A DNA stretch of 64,000 nt from Thauera humireducens (GTDB lineage: Bacteria > Pseudomonadota > Gammaproteobacteria > Burkholderiales > Rhodocyclaceae): positions 1,736,001 to 1,800,000 of the forward strand of contig NZ_CP014646.1 in NCBI RefSeq assembly GCF_001051995.2. Reading direction: 5' to 3'. Below the pieces are notes generated by a model. That model did not search any database and was not told where the DNA came from. It was given only the letters and a program-made list of their open reading frames with translations. Positions 1 through 8,567 of the stretch are shown here, in pieces (within the stretch, counting starts at the first letter, position 1; each line of letters opens with the position of its first letter). Both the position numbers and the translations under genes were made by a program.

Positions 1-16
1 AACGCCCACCCTCGCG

Positions 17-769
17 ATGCCCCTCGCGGGCCGGCGCGCCCTCATCACCGGCGGCTCGCGCGGTATCGGGCTGGCCATTGCCGAGCGCTTCATCGAGGCG
101 GGCGCCGAAGTGGTCATCGTGTCGCGCAAGCAGGATCAGCTCGATGCCGTCGCCGCCCAGTTGCGCACGCGAGGCGGCAAGGCGCATGCGATCGCCGCCC
201 ATGTCGGCAAGCTCGACGAGATCCGCGCCCTGGTCGCCCGCCTGGACACCGAAGGCCTGGCCATCGACGTGCTGGTCAACAACGCCGGGATCAGCCCGCC
301 CCACGTCGAATCCATGGTCGACACCACCGAGGCGCTGTGGGACAAGGTGATGGACGTCAATCTGAAGGGCCCATTCTTCCTCACTGCCGAGATCGGCCGC
401 CGCATGGCCGCGCGCGGCGGCGGCAGCGTGGTCAACATCAGCACGACCTCGGCGCTGATGGCCCAGCCCGAGATCGCCGCCTACTGCATCTCGAAGGCCG
501 CGCTCAACGCCATGACCCGCTGCTTCGCCCGCGAACTCGGGCCCCAGGGCGTGCGGGTGAACGCGATCTCCTGCGGGGTGATCAAGACGGCGATGGGCGA
601 CCACACGCTGAACGATCCGCAGCGCTATGCCGACATGATGAAGATCAACCCGCTCAAACGCGTCGGCTACCCGGAGGAAGTCGCGGCCACCGCGCTCTAC
701 CTGGCGAGCGATGCATCGAGCTACAGCACGGGCATCATCCTGCAGGTCGACGGCGGCGTTCTGGCCTGA
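17..769 (+). CDS. SDR family oxidoreductase (possibly 5' partial)
   Basis: Classical short-chain dehydrogenase/reductase of 250 residues, a normal length for the family. The nucleotide-binding motif GGSRGIG lies near residues 12-18, NNAG near 90, and the catalytic Ser...YCISK (Tyr-x-x-x-Lys) near 142-160. The C-terminus has the usual VDGG. It should oxidise or reduce a hydroxyl/keto group with NAD(P)(H) in the cytoplasm; the substrate cannot be read from sequence. No Shine-Dalgarno is visible before the ATG, and the frame stays open to the window edge, so the true start may lie upstream. The FadD17-like ligase begins 10 bp downstream, which suggests a shared transcript and a role on a steroid or fatty-acyl intermediate. 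Confidence 0.85.
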   Translation: MPLAGRRALITGGSRGIGLAIAERFIEAGAEVVIVSRKQDQLDAVAAQLRTRGGKAHAIAAHVGKLDEIRALVARLDTEGLAIDVLVNNAGISPPHVESMVDTTEALWDKVMDVNLKGPFFLTAEIGRRMAARGGGSVVNISTTSALMAQPEIAAYCISKAALNAMTRCFARELGPQGVRVNAISCGVIKTAMGDHTLNDPQRYADMMKINPLKRVGYPEEVAATALYLASDASSYSTGIILQVDGGVLA

Positions 770-779
770 GGCTGGCGCG

Positions 780-2417
780 ATGAACACCATTGCCGAGTTC
801 GTGCGCGCACGCGCCAACGACGACAACATCGGACTGCTGTACGGCGACGAGCGCTGGTCGTATCGCGAGTTCGTCGCCCTGTGCGCCCAGCGCGCGGCCT
901 GGCTGCTCAGCAATCGGCGCGAAGGCCCCTTCCACGTCGGCATCCTGCTCGACAACGTGCCCGAGTTCCCGTTCTGGATCGGCGCCTGCGCACTCGCCGG
1001 CGCGACCATGGTCGGGATCAATGCGACCCGCCGCGGCGCAGACCTCGCGCGCGACATCAACCATACCGACTGCCAGCTGCTCATCACGCAGGACGCCTGG
1101 CTGCCCGCGCTCGCCGGCCTGGCGCTGGACTGCGGCATCGAGCGCATCCTCAACGTCGACAGCACGGCCGGTCGTGCCGCCCTCGCCGCCCATACGGGCG
1201 CGGCGCTGCCCACGGTGCAGGTCCGCCCCGAAGACATCTTCATGCTGATCTTCACCTCCGGCTCGAGTGGCGCGCCGAAGGCCTGCATCTGCTCGCACGA
1301 CCGCATCGCGACGCTGACGCGAACCGTCGCGCAGCACTGCGGGCACGGGCCGGACACGGTCAGCTACGTGACCATGCCCTGGTTCCACGCCGCCGCGATC
1401 AACACCGGCTGGCTGCCCGCACTCAGCGCCGGCTCGGCGACCGTGATCCGCAAGTTCTCGGTGTCGGCCTTCCTGCCCGACGTACGCCGCTACGGGGTGA
1501 CCCACTTCAACTATGTGGGCAAGCCGCTCGCCTACCTGCTCACCGCGCCCGAGAGGCCCGACGACGCCAACAACCCGCTGCGGGTCGTGCTCGGCAACGA
1601 AGGGGCGATCGACGACGTCGAACGCTTCGCACGGCGCTTCGGCTGCACCGTGATCGATGGCTATGGCTCGACCGAAGGCGGGATCTCGATCTCGCGCCGC
1701 CCCGGGATGCCGCGCGGCTGCCTGGGCCTGCCCAACCAGGACGGCGTCGCGGTCTTCGACCCGGCCACCGGCGCCGAATGCCCACGCGCGCGCTTCGGCC
1801 CCGAGGGTCAGCTGCTCAACCCCAACGAGGCCATCGGCGAACTCGTCAACACCCGTGGCGCAGCAGGCTTCGAGGGCTACTGGAACAACCCGGACGCCAG
1901 CCACAAGCGGGTGCGCAACGGCATCTTCTGGAGCGGTGACCTCGCCTACCGTGACGAGCAGGGCTACTTCTGGTTCGCCGGGCGCGACGACGACTGGTTG
2001 CGCGTGGACGGCGAGAACATCGCCTCGGCACAGATCGAGGAAGTCCTCATCCGCCACCCCGACGTGGTGCTTGCAGGCATCTATGCGGTGCCGGATCCCG
2101 CCGTCGGCGACCGCGTGATGGCCGCAATCGAGCTGCGCGAAGAGGCTGTTTTCGACCCCGCCGCATTCGAGGACTTCCTCGCCCGACAGCCCGACTTCGG
2201 GACCAAGTGGATGCCGAGCTTCATCCGCGTCTCGCCGAGCATGCCGATGACCGCCACCTCCAAGGTCCTGCGCCGGCAGCTGCGTATGGAGCGCTGGCAC
2301 ACGGCAGACCCGGTGTGGTGGAAGCCCGCGCACGACCAGGCCTACCGCCCGCTCGACGCCGAAGCCATCGCCGCCTACGAGGCCGGCTTCACGCCCGGCG
2401 CATTGCAGCGACTGTGA
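780..2417 (+). CDS. FadD17-like acyl-CoA ligase (AMP-forming)
   Basis: ANL-superfamily acyl-CoA synthetase of 545 residues. Seen: the phosphate-binding loop IFTSGSSGAPK, the adenine motif YGSTEGG, the hinge-side motif GRDDDWLRVDGEN, and a C-terminal TSKVLRRQL that supplies the adenylation lysine. The long stretch around RKFSVSAFLPDVRRYGVTH and NYVGKPLAYLL closely resembles what I remember of mycobacterial FadD17, a ligase for steroid side-chain carboxylates, so I infer activation of a steroid or terpenoid carboxylic acid with ATP and CoA. An upstream in-frame ATG at 711 lies inside the preceding SDR and is rejected; the ATG at 780 gives a family-like N-terminus (MNTIAEFVRAR). It lies in the same run as the sulfatase genes. 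Confidence 0.85.
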   Translation: MNTIAEFVRARANDDNIGLLYGDERWSYREFVALCAQRAAWLLSNRREGPFHVGILLDNVPEFPFWIGACALAGATMVGINATRRGADLARDINHTDCQLLITQDAWLPALAGLALDCGIERILNVDSTAGRAALAAHTGAALPTVQVRPEDIFMLIFTSGSSGAPKACICSHDRIATLTRTVAQHCGHGPDTVSYVTMPWFHAAAINTGWLPALSAGSATVIRKFSVSAFLPDVRRYGVTHFNYVGKPLAYLLTAPERPDDANNPLRVVLGNEGAIDDVERFARRFGCTVIDGYGSTEGGISISRRPGMPRGCLGLPNQDGVAVFDPATGAECPRARFGPEGQLLNPNEAIGELVNTRGAAGFEGYWNNPDASHKRVRNGIFWSGDLAYRDEQGYFWFAGRDDDWLRVDGENIASAQIEEVLIRHPDVVLAGIYAVPDPAVGDRVMAAIELREEAVFDPAAFEDFLARQPDFGTKWMPSFIRVSPSMPMTATSKVLRRQLRMERWHTADPVWWKPAHDQAYRPLDAEAIAAYEAGFTPGALQRL

Positions 2418-2472
2418 ACACTCAACCGGCGGCGGCGCAACGGCGGCCGGCCGCCAACACGGGAGACACCCC

Positions 2473-3627
2473 ATGAACGGAGGCAGCATCGGGCCGCTAC
2501 TGGCGGCCGACGAGGGCTTCACGCATCAGATCGTCGACACCTTCGCCAGCGTCGCCCACACCGACCCCGCCTGGACAGAGAAGGTGTGCGGCATGGCGGC
2601 TGCACGCGACGGCTCGCTGCAGGTGGGCTTCGGCTTCGGCAAGTATGTGAACCGCAACGTGGTCGATGCTTACGGCGGCGTCTCGCGCGGGGTCGCGCAG
2701 TGGGCGGTGCAGGCCAGCCGCGAACTGTCCCACGCGCCCGACAGCATCGGCGTCGGCCCGCTGCACTATGAGGTCATCGAGCCGCTCAGGCGCATCCGCG
2801 TGCGGCTGGACGCGACCGACGTGCAGCCGATCGCCTTCGACCTCGAGCTCGAAGGCATCGTGCCCTGCTTCGTCGAGGCGCGCGAGGACCGTCGTGGCCT
2901 CACCGGCTACCGCCGTACCGCGGACCAGATCCGCTACCACCAGACCGGCCACGCCCGCGGCTGGGTCGAGCTCGAGGGCCGGCGCACCGAAGTGACGCCC
3001 GACACCTGGATCATGACCCGCGACCACTCCTGGGGCATCCGCCCGGCGGTCGGCCAGCCACTCACCGACCTCGCGCCCGAGCCGGTGGATTCCGCGCACA
3101 TACGCGTGCTCGCGATCTGGAACCCGCTCTATTTCCAGGCAGCCGACGGCAGCACCTACGCCTATCACCAGTACTACCTGCACTACGCGGCGCCCGGCTT
3201 CGAACAGAAGCAGGTGCAGGGCCACTTCGAATACGCCGACGGGCGCCGGGTGCCGGTCGCGGCGATCGAGCCCGCGCTGCGGTTCGACCCGCGCAACCGC
3301 CGTCTGCTCGGAGGCGTCTTTCATCTGCGCATGGCCGACGGCAGCACGCGCGAACTGCGCGCCCGCCCGCTGGGCGATACCGGCTTCCACCTTGGCGGCG
3401 GCGGCTACCACCGGCTCGACGGCAAGAACCATGGGAGCTACCGCGGTCCGCTGCACGTCGAGGGCGAGCACTTCGCCGACTGTTCGCAGCCCGAAGCGGT
3501 CGCCATCCTCAACCAGTTCCGCGACTGCATGATCGAGGTCGTCGACAGCGGCACGGGCGCCACCGGCTGGGGCAACTGCCAGACCTACGTGTCCGGCGCC
3601 TGGCCCGAGCTTGGCCTGCCCGCATGA
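2473..3627 (+). CDS. Conserved protein, lipocalin-like (CrtC/AttH-like or DUF7064-type)
   Basis: A 384-residue protein with no signal peptide or membrane segment. It is rich in beta-strand-forming sequence and appears to hold two related halves, roughly residues 10-190 and 200-370. The motif RDHSWGIRP near 180 recalls the D-H-x-W-G motif of CrtC/AttH-type lipocalin-like hydratases, and proteins of this kind occur in steroid and terpenoid gene clusters. The function is not known to me; binding or hydration of a hydrophobic ring substrate is only a guess. The next gene (sulfatase maturase) starts inside its stop codon (ATGA overlap), so the two are translationally coupled. A Shine-Dalgarno-like GGGAGA precedes the ATG. 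Confidence 0.6.
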   Translation: MNGGSIGPLLAADEGFTHQIVDTFASVAHTDPAWTEKVCGMAAARDGSLQVGFGFGKYVNRNVVDAYGGVSRGVAQWAVQASRELSHAPDSIGVGPLHYEVIEPLRRIRVRLDATDVQPIAFDLELEGIVPCFVEAREDRRGLTGYRRTADQIRYHQTGHARGWVELEGRRTEVTPDTWIMTRDHSWGIRPAVGQPLTDLAPEPVDSAHIRVLAIWNPLYFQAADGSTYAYHQYYLHYAAPGFEQKQVQGHFEYADGRRVPVAAIEPALRFDPRNRRLLGGVFHLRMADGSTRELRARPLGDTGFHLGGGGYHRLDGKNHGSYRGPLHVEGEHFADCSQPEAVAILNQFRDCMIEVVDSGTGATGWGNCQTYVSGAWPELGLPA

Positions 3628-4886
3628 GCACGCCCGCCGAAAGCGCTGCCCCGCGCTGCAACCTGCCGCCCCTGCCGCCGGGGCGGCACTACCGTTACCA
3701 CGTGATGGTCAAGCCGGCCGGCGCGCTGTGCAACCTCGACTGTCCGTACTGTTTCTACCTGCACAAGACCGACCTGCTGCAGCACGGCCGCAACGCGCGC
3801 ATGGACGAGGGGCTGCTGGAAACCCACATCCGCCAGTACATCGAGGCCCAGACCGGCGACGAGGTGGTGTTCTCCTGGCAGGGCGGCGAGCCCACGGTGA
3901 TGGGGCTGGACTTCTTCCGCCGCGTGGTCGAACTGCAGGCACGCCATCGCAAGCCCGGCCAGCGCATCGAGAACGACCTGCAGACCAACGGCCTGCTGCT
4001 CGACGACGAATGGGTCACCTTCCTGAAGGCGCACGGCTTCGTCGTCGGCCTCAGCGTGGACGGCACCCGCGAGCTGCACGACCGCTACCGCCCGACCAAG
4101 GGCGGCGAGCCGACCTACGACCGCGTCATCGCCGCGGCCAACCGGCTGGCGGCGGCCGAGGTGCCCTTCTCCCTGCTGTGCGTGGTCAATCGCGACGTGG
4201 CACGGGCACCGCTCGAGGTCTATCGCAACCTGCGCGCGATCCCGGGCAGCTTCCGCATCCAGTTCACGCCCTGCGTCGAGACGCGCGACTTCAAGCTGCG
4301 CGCCCCCGGCCTCGCCAGGCCGGCCGACATGCCGCTGCTCGGCACCCCGCGCACGCGGCCCGATCACCCGCTGTCCATCGTCACCGAGTGGTCGGTCGAT
4401 GCCCGCGACTATGGCGACTTCCTGTGTGCGGTGTGGGCGGAATGGCTGGCGCAGGACTTCGGCCGCCTGCACATCAACGTGTTCGAGACCGCCGTGGCGC
4501 AGTCGCTCGGCCTGCCCGCGCAGATGTGCACCAGCGCGCCGGTGTGCGGCAAGGCCATGGCGCTGGAGCACGACGGCGAGCTCTATGCCTGCGACCACTT
4601 CGTCTATCCGGAATACCGTCTCGGCAACATCCGCGAGGCCCACCAGGGCGACCTCGCCTTCGCCGACAAGCAGGTCCGGTTCGGCGTCGCCAAGCACGAC
4701 AGCCTGCCCGGCCACTGCCGGCGCTGCCCGCACCTGCAGCTGTGCTGGGGCGAATGCCCGAAGAACCGGCTGCTGCGTGCGCCCGACGGCGAGACCGGCC
4801 TCAACTACCTGTGCGAAGGCCTCGCCCACTTCTATGAACAGGTCCGCAGGGACATGCCCGCCATCCGGCGACGCCTCGGCCGGTAA
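3624..4886 (+). CDS. Anaerobic sulfatase-maturating enzyme (radical SAM, SPASM)
   Basis: Radical S-adenosylmethionine enzyme of 420 residues. The CX3CX2C cluster motif is C36-x3-C40-x2-C43 (PAGALCNLDCPYCFYL), followed by QGGEPT. The C-terminal SPASM region carries the further cysteines expected for two auxiliary 4Fe-4S clusters (CTSAPVCGKAM, YACDHF, CRRCPHLQLCWGECPK). Family knowledge: anSMEs oxidise the active-site Cys or Ser of a sulfatase to formylglycine without oxygen, in the cytoplasm before export. The client is presumably the sulfatase encoded 34 bp downstream, whose active-site residue is a serine. Oxygen-independent maturation fits a facultative denitrifier. It overlaps the preceding gene by 4 bp. 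Confidence 0.93.
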   Translation: MSTPAESAAPRCNLPPLPPGRHYRYHVMVKPAGALCNLDCPYCFYLHKTDLLQHGRNARMDEGLLETHIRQYIEAQTGDEVVFSWQGGEPTVMGLDFFRRVVELQARHRKPGQRIENDLQTNGLLLDDEWVTFLKAHGFVVGLSVDGTRELHDRYRPTKGGEPTYDRVIAAANRLAAAEVPFSLLCVVNRDVARAPLEVYRNLRAIPGSFRIQFTPCVETRDFKLRAPGLARPADMPLLGTPRTRPDHPLSIVTEWSVDARDYGDFLCAVWAEWLAQDFGRLHINVFETAVAQSLGLPAQMCTSAPVCGKAMALEHDGELYACDHFVYPEYRLGNIREAHQGDLAFADKQVRFGVAKHDSLPGHCRRCPHLQLCWGECPKNRLLRAPDGETGLNYLCEGLAHFYEQVRRDMPAIRRRLGR

Positions 4887-4920
4887 GCCCCCACGACCCC
4901 AACCCGAGAGAGGAGACCTC

Positions 4921-6456
4921 ATGAAATATCCCCAACGTCGCTGGCAACACCTGGCCCTCGCCGCCGCCATCGCCGGCTTCGGCAGCGCGCAGGCGCAGGC
5001 ACAATCGCAAGCGCCCAAGCGGCCGAACATCCTCGTGATCATGGGCGACGACATCGGCTACTCGAACGTCGGCCTCTACAGCCACGGGATGATGGTGCCC
5101 ACCCCCAACATCGACCGCATCGGACGCGAAGGCATCCTGTTCACCGATCATTACGCCCACCCGAGTTCGACCGCCGGGCGCGCGGCCTTCATCACCGGCC
5201 AACTGCCGATCCGCACCGGCCTGACCACGGTCGGCATGCCCGGCTCGCCGGTCGGGCTCGACGCGCGCGATCCGACGCTGGCCGAACTGCTCAAGGAGCT
5301 GGGCTATCGCACCGGGCAGTTCGGCAAGAACCACCTCGGCGACCGCAACGAGCACCTGCCCACGGTGCACGGATTCGACGAGTTCTACGGCAACCTTTAC
5401 CACCTCAATGCCGAGGAAGAGCCGGAACTGCGCATGTGGCGCAAGGACCCCGGCTTCAACGCCCGCTACCGGCCGCGCGGCGTGATCGACAGCGTGGCGA
5501 CCAAGGAGGACGACGCGACCGTCGACCCTCGTTTCGGCAAGGTCGGCAAGCAGAAGGTCCGCGACACCGGCCCGCTCACCACCGAGCGCATGGAAACCGT
5601 GGACGAAGAGTTCCTGGAGCGCACCAAGCGCTTCATCACCCAATCCACGCAGGCGGGCGAGCCCTTCTTCGCCTGGCTGAACACCACCCGGATGCACATC
5701 TACACGCACCTGAAGCCCGAGTCGCGTCACCTCGCCAGCGACCTCTCCAGCGAGTTCGACATCTACGGCAGCGGGCTCATCGAGCATGACGGCCACGTCG
5801 GCCAGCTGCTCGACCTGCTCGACAAGCTGAAGATCGCCGACAACACGATCGTGGTCTACACCACCGACAACGGCGCGATGGTCGCCTGGTGGCCCGACGC
5901 CGGCGCAACGCCTTTCCGCGGCGAGAAGGCCACCACCTGGGAAGGCGGCGTACGCGTGCCGATGCTGGTGCGCTGGCCGGCGAAGATCCCTGCCGGCAAG
6001 GTCTCGAACGGCATCCAGACCCATGAGGACATGTTCACCACGCTGGCCCGCGCCGCCGGCCACGACAAGGTCGCGGCCAAGCTCAAGGAGCGTGACGGCG
6101 TCTGCATCGACGGTGTCGACAATCTGGCGCACTGGACGGGCAATGCCCCCTCGGCGCGCAACGTGGTCCACTACTACGACGAGAGCAAGTACACGGCGAT
6201 CCGCATCGGCGCGTGGAAGAGCCACTACCAGACGCGCGAGGGCTTCTTCGACAGCCACAAGCCGAGCTCGCTGGTGTTCAACCTGCGCATGGACCCGTAC
6301 GAGCGACATGGCGGACAGAAGAGCAACGATCTCGCCATGAAGATGGGCATCGGTTTCGGCGGCCAGGTCGCGGACGCCGTCGGCGCCCACATGGCCAGTT
6401 TCCAGGCCTGTCCGCCGCGGCAGAAGGGAGGCTCCCTGCGGATGGGAGGCCAATGA
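4921..6456 (+). CDS. Exported serine-type sulfatase
   Basis: Sulfatase of 511 residues with an N-terminal signal peptide (MKYPQRRWQHLALAAAIAGF..., likely cleavage near residues 25-29), so a periplasmic enzyme. Metal-binding DD is at 43-44. The formylglycine signature reads S83-T-A-G-R87, fitting the core pattern [CS]-x-[PA]-x-R with serine as the residue to be oxidised. A later TTDNGA contributes further metal ligands. A serine-type sulfatase needs an anSME, and one is encoded immediately upstream. The substrate is unknown; neighbouring steroid ligase genes suggest a sulfated steroid or bile acid, but this is inference. The start at 4921 follows a good GAGAGGAG; the longer upstream frame lies within the maturase gene. 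The stop overlaps the MoxR start (ATGA). Confidence 0.9.
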   Translation: MKYPQRRWQHLALAAAIAGFGSAQAQAQSQAPKRPNILVIMGDDIGYSNVGLYSHGMMVPTPNIDRIGREGILFTDHYAHPSSTAGRAAFITGQLPIRTGLTTVGMPGSPVGLDARDPTLAELLKELGYRTGQFGKNHLGDRNEHLPTVHGFDEFYGNLYHLNAEEEPELRMWRKDPGFNARYRPRGVIDSVATKEDDATVDPRFGKVGKQKVRDTGPLTTERMETVDEEFLERTKRFITQSTQAGEPFFAWLNTTRMHIYTHLKPESRHLASDLSSEFDIYGSGLIEHDGHVGQLLDLLDKLKIADNTIVVYTTDNGAMVAWWPDAGATPFRGEKATTWEGGVRVPMLVRWPAKIPAGKVSNGIQTHEDMFTTLARAAGHDKVAAKLKERDGVCIDGVDNLAHWTGNAPSARNVVHYYDESKYTAIRIGAWKSHYQTREGFFDSHKPSSLVFNLRMDPYERHGGQKSNDLAMKMGIGFGGQVADAVGAHMASFQACPPRQKGGSLRMGGQ

Positions 6457-7523
6457 GCGAGACCGCGCACGCTGCCTTCGCACGCCTGCGCGGGCAGCTC
6501 GACCAGGCGATCGTCGGTCAGCCGGCGCTGATCGACGCGCTGCTGATCGCCCTGCTCGCCGACGGTCACCTGTTGCTCGAGGGCTTGCCCGGGCTGGCCA
6601 AGACGCGCGCGATCAAGGCGCTCGGGCAGGCTCTCAGCCTACGCCTGTCGCGCATCCAGTTCACCCCCGACCTGCTGCCATCGGACCTCATCGGTGCCGA
6701 GGTCTATCACCAGACCGAGCCGGGCCAGGGGCGCTTCGTCTTCGAGGCGGGCCCGGTGTTCGCCCCGCTGGTGCTGGCCGATGAGATCAATCGTGCGCCG
6801 GCGAAGGTGCAGTCCGCGCTGCTGGAGGCGATGGAGGAACGTCAGGTGACCGTCGCCGGGAAGACCCATCCCCTGCCCTGGCCCTTCCTCGTGATGGCGA
6901 CGCAGAATCCGATCGAGCACGAGGGCACCTATCCCCTGCCCGAGGCGCAGACGGACCGCTTCCTGATGAAGACCCGGGTCGGCTATCCGGATTTCGATGC
7001 CGAACGCGACATCCTGCACCTGGTACGCGAGGAAGAAGGCCGGCGGCTCGCCGTGGCGCAGAGCCACCCCGACACGGCTTCCGGCGGCCTCGCTGAACCG
7101 CCCGCTGAACCCATCACAGCCTTCCTTCGCGAGCCCGACGCCGCGCGGACGCAGCCCGAACACACGCCCGTGGCGTGGCTGGCCGACGCCCGGCGGGCGG
7201 TCCATGCCGTACATGTGTCGACCGCCATCGACACCTATCTGGTCGATCTGATCCAGGCCACGCGTACGCCCGAGCGCCTCAGCCCGGAGGTGGCGCGCTG
7301 GATCGAGGCAGGCGCCAGTCCGCGCGGCACGATCGCGCTCGACCGCTGCGCACGCGCTCATGCCTGGCTGCGCGGGCGCGACTTCGTCGGCCCCGACGAC
7401 GTGCTCGCGGTGCTCCACCCCTGCCTCCGGCACCGGCTGGTACTCAGCCACGAAGCCCTGGCCGCGGGGGTGGAGGCCGACGCGATCATCGATCGCATTG
7501 CAGCGCTGGTTGCCGCGCCATGA
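6453..7523 (+). CDS. MoxR-family AAA+ ATPase
   Basis: AAA+ ATPase of 356 residues. Walker A is G44-LPGLAK-T51, Walker B ends in D110-E111 (LVLADEINRAP), and the MoxR-typical EAMEERQVT and ATQNP follow. Family knowledge: MoxR ATPases work with vWA-domain partners as chaperones for maturation or metal insertion of client proteins, often exported ones. Here the ATG overlaps the sulfatase stop, and the downstream DUF58 gene overlaps this one (ATGA), so synthesis is coupled to both. The immediate client may therefore be the sulfatase; this is inference from position only. Confidence 0.92.
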   Translation: MSETAHAAFARLRGQLDQAIVGQPALIDALLIALLADGHLLLEGLPGLAKTRAIKALGQALSLRLSRIQFTPDLLPSDLIGAEVYHQTEPGQGRFVFEAGPVFAPLVLADEINRAPAKVQSALLEAMEERQVTVAGKTHPLPWPFLVMATQNPIEHEGTYPLPEAQTDRFLMKTRVGYPDFDAERDILHLVREEEGRRLAVAQSHPDTASGGLAEPPAEPITAFLREPDAARTQPEHTPVAWLADARRAVHAVHVSTAIDTYLVDLIQATRTPERLSPEVARWIEAGASPRGTIALDRCARAHAWLRGRDFVGPDDVLAVLHPCLRHRLVLSHEALAAGVEADAIIDRIAALVAAP

Positions 7524-8560
7524 CGCCGCTCCAGCGCCTGCTGCCCGGCGGCCGGTGGCCATGGTCGCGCCGCACCACCGCGTCCGCCGCGCGCGCGGCG
7601 CCGACGCCCGGCGCAGTGCCGACGCCCGGCGTCTACCTCGGGCTGGGCGATCTGCTGGCGCTGGAACATCCCGTCCGCCGGCTGCGCTGGCCCGCGCGCG
7701 GCGCGCCGGTCCACAGCCAGCTGGCCGGCCGCCATCGCGCCCGCGTGCGCGGCCGCGGCCTGGACTTCATCGAGCTGCGCCAGTACCTGCCGGGCGACGA
7801 CACCCGCAGCATCGACTGGCGAGCAAGCGTCCGCACCGGCAAGACCCAGCTCAGGGTGTATGGCGAGGAGCGGGAACACCCCACCTGGCTGGTGGTGGAC
7901 CAGCGCATCTCGATGTTCTTCGCCCGGCGCGGCGCGCTGCGCTCGGTGGTGGCGGGCGAAGCCGCAGCCGTCTGGGGCTGGCGTGCGCTCGCTTCGGGTG
8001 ACCGCGTCGGCGGGCTCGTGTTCGGCGACGACGGCATCGACGCCATCACGCCGGGTCGCGGTCGGCGTTCGCTGCTGCGCCTGCTCGACCGCCTGGTTGC
8101 CCGCAATCACCGGCTGCGCGCCGACACCGCCTGTCCGGCTCGCCCTGCGCAGTTCGATGCCGCCCTGACGCAACTGCTCGCCCGGGCGCCGCGCGATGCC
8201 GTCATCGTCGTGCTGTCCGACTTCGATGGCATGGGCGCGCACAGCCGCGAGCAGCTCATCGCACTCGCCCGTCACAACGACCTGGTTCTGCTGCCGATCC
8301 GCGACGATCCCGGCACCACGCGCCCGGCCCGCCTGGTCGTCACCGACGGCAGCCTCCAGCTTCCGATCGATCACACCGACGAGCTCGTGCGCAGCCGCCT
8401 GGCCGAGATCGCGCATGCGCGCATGGAAGGCCTGCTCGCGCTGCGCAGGGAGATCGGCTGCGTCGTCTTCCCGCTCAGCACCAGCGAACCGGCGCTGCTG
8501 CAGCTGGCACGCGGCATGGCCAGCCCGGCCCCACGTGCGCCGCGTCCGCGTGGCGGCTGA
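7520..8560 (+). CDS. DUF58 / vWA-like protein of the MoxR module
   Basis: DUF58 protein of 346 residues. The family hallmark around residues 70-105 is clear (GRGLDFIELRQYLPGDD, RSIDWRAS), followed by a degenerate vWA fold (WLVVDQRISM, VIVVLSDFDG). The N-terminal ~40 residues are low-complexity Ala/Pro/Arg. DUF58 proteins are usual partners of MoxR ATPases and are often membrane-associated; no obvious transmembrane segment is seen here. Start at 7520 overlaps the MoxR stop by 4 bp. The DUF4381 gene begins 7 bp after its stop. Confidence 0.88.
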   Translation: MTPLQRLLPGGRWPWSRRTTASAARAAPTPGAVPTPGVYLGLGDLLALEHPVRRLRWPARGAPVHSQLAGRHRARVRGRGLDFIELRQYLPGDDTRSIDWRASVRTGKTQLRVYGEEREHPTWLVVDQRISMFFARRGALRSVVAGEAAAVWGWRALASGDRVGGLVFGDDGIDAITPGRGRRSLLRLLDRLVARNHRLRADTACPARPAQFDAALTQLLARAPRDAVIVVLSDFDGMGAHSREQLIALARHNDLVLLPIRDDPGTTRPARLVVTDGSLQLPIDHTDELVRSRLAEIAHARMEGLLALRREIGCVVFPLSTSEPALLQLARGMASPAPRAPRPRGG

Positions 8561-8567
8561 ACGATCG

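Noticed and set aside
711..780. Upstream ATG for the FadD17-like gene
   Set aside because: It lies within the SDR coding sequence and adds an Arg/Ser-rich N-terminus not seen in the family.
735..2522. Long minus-strand open frame opposite the FadD17-like gene
   Set aside because: Shadow frame of high-GC DNA; no conserved motif and no ribosome site, while the plus-strand ligase is unmistakable.
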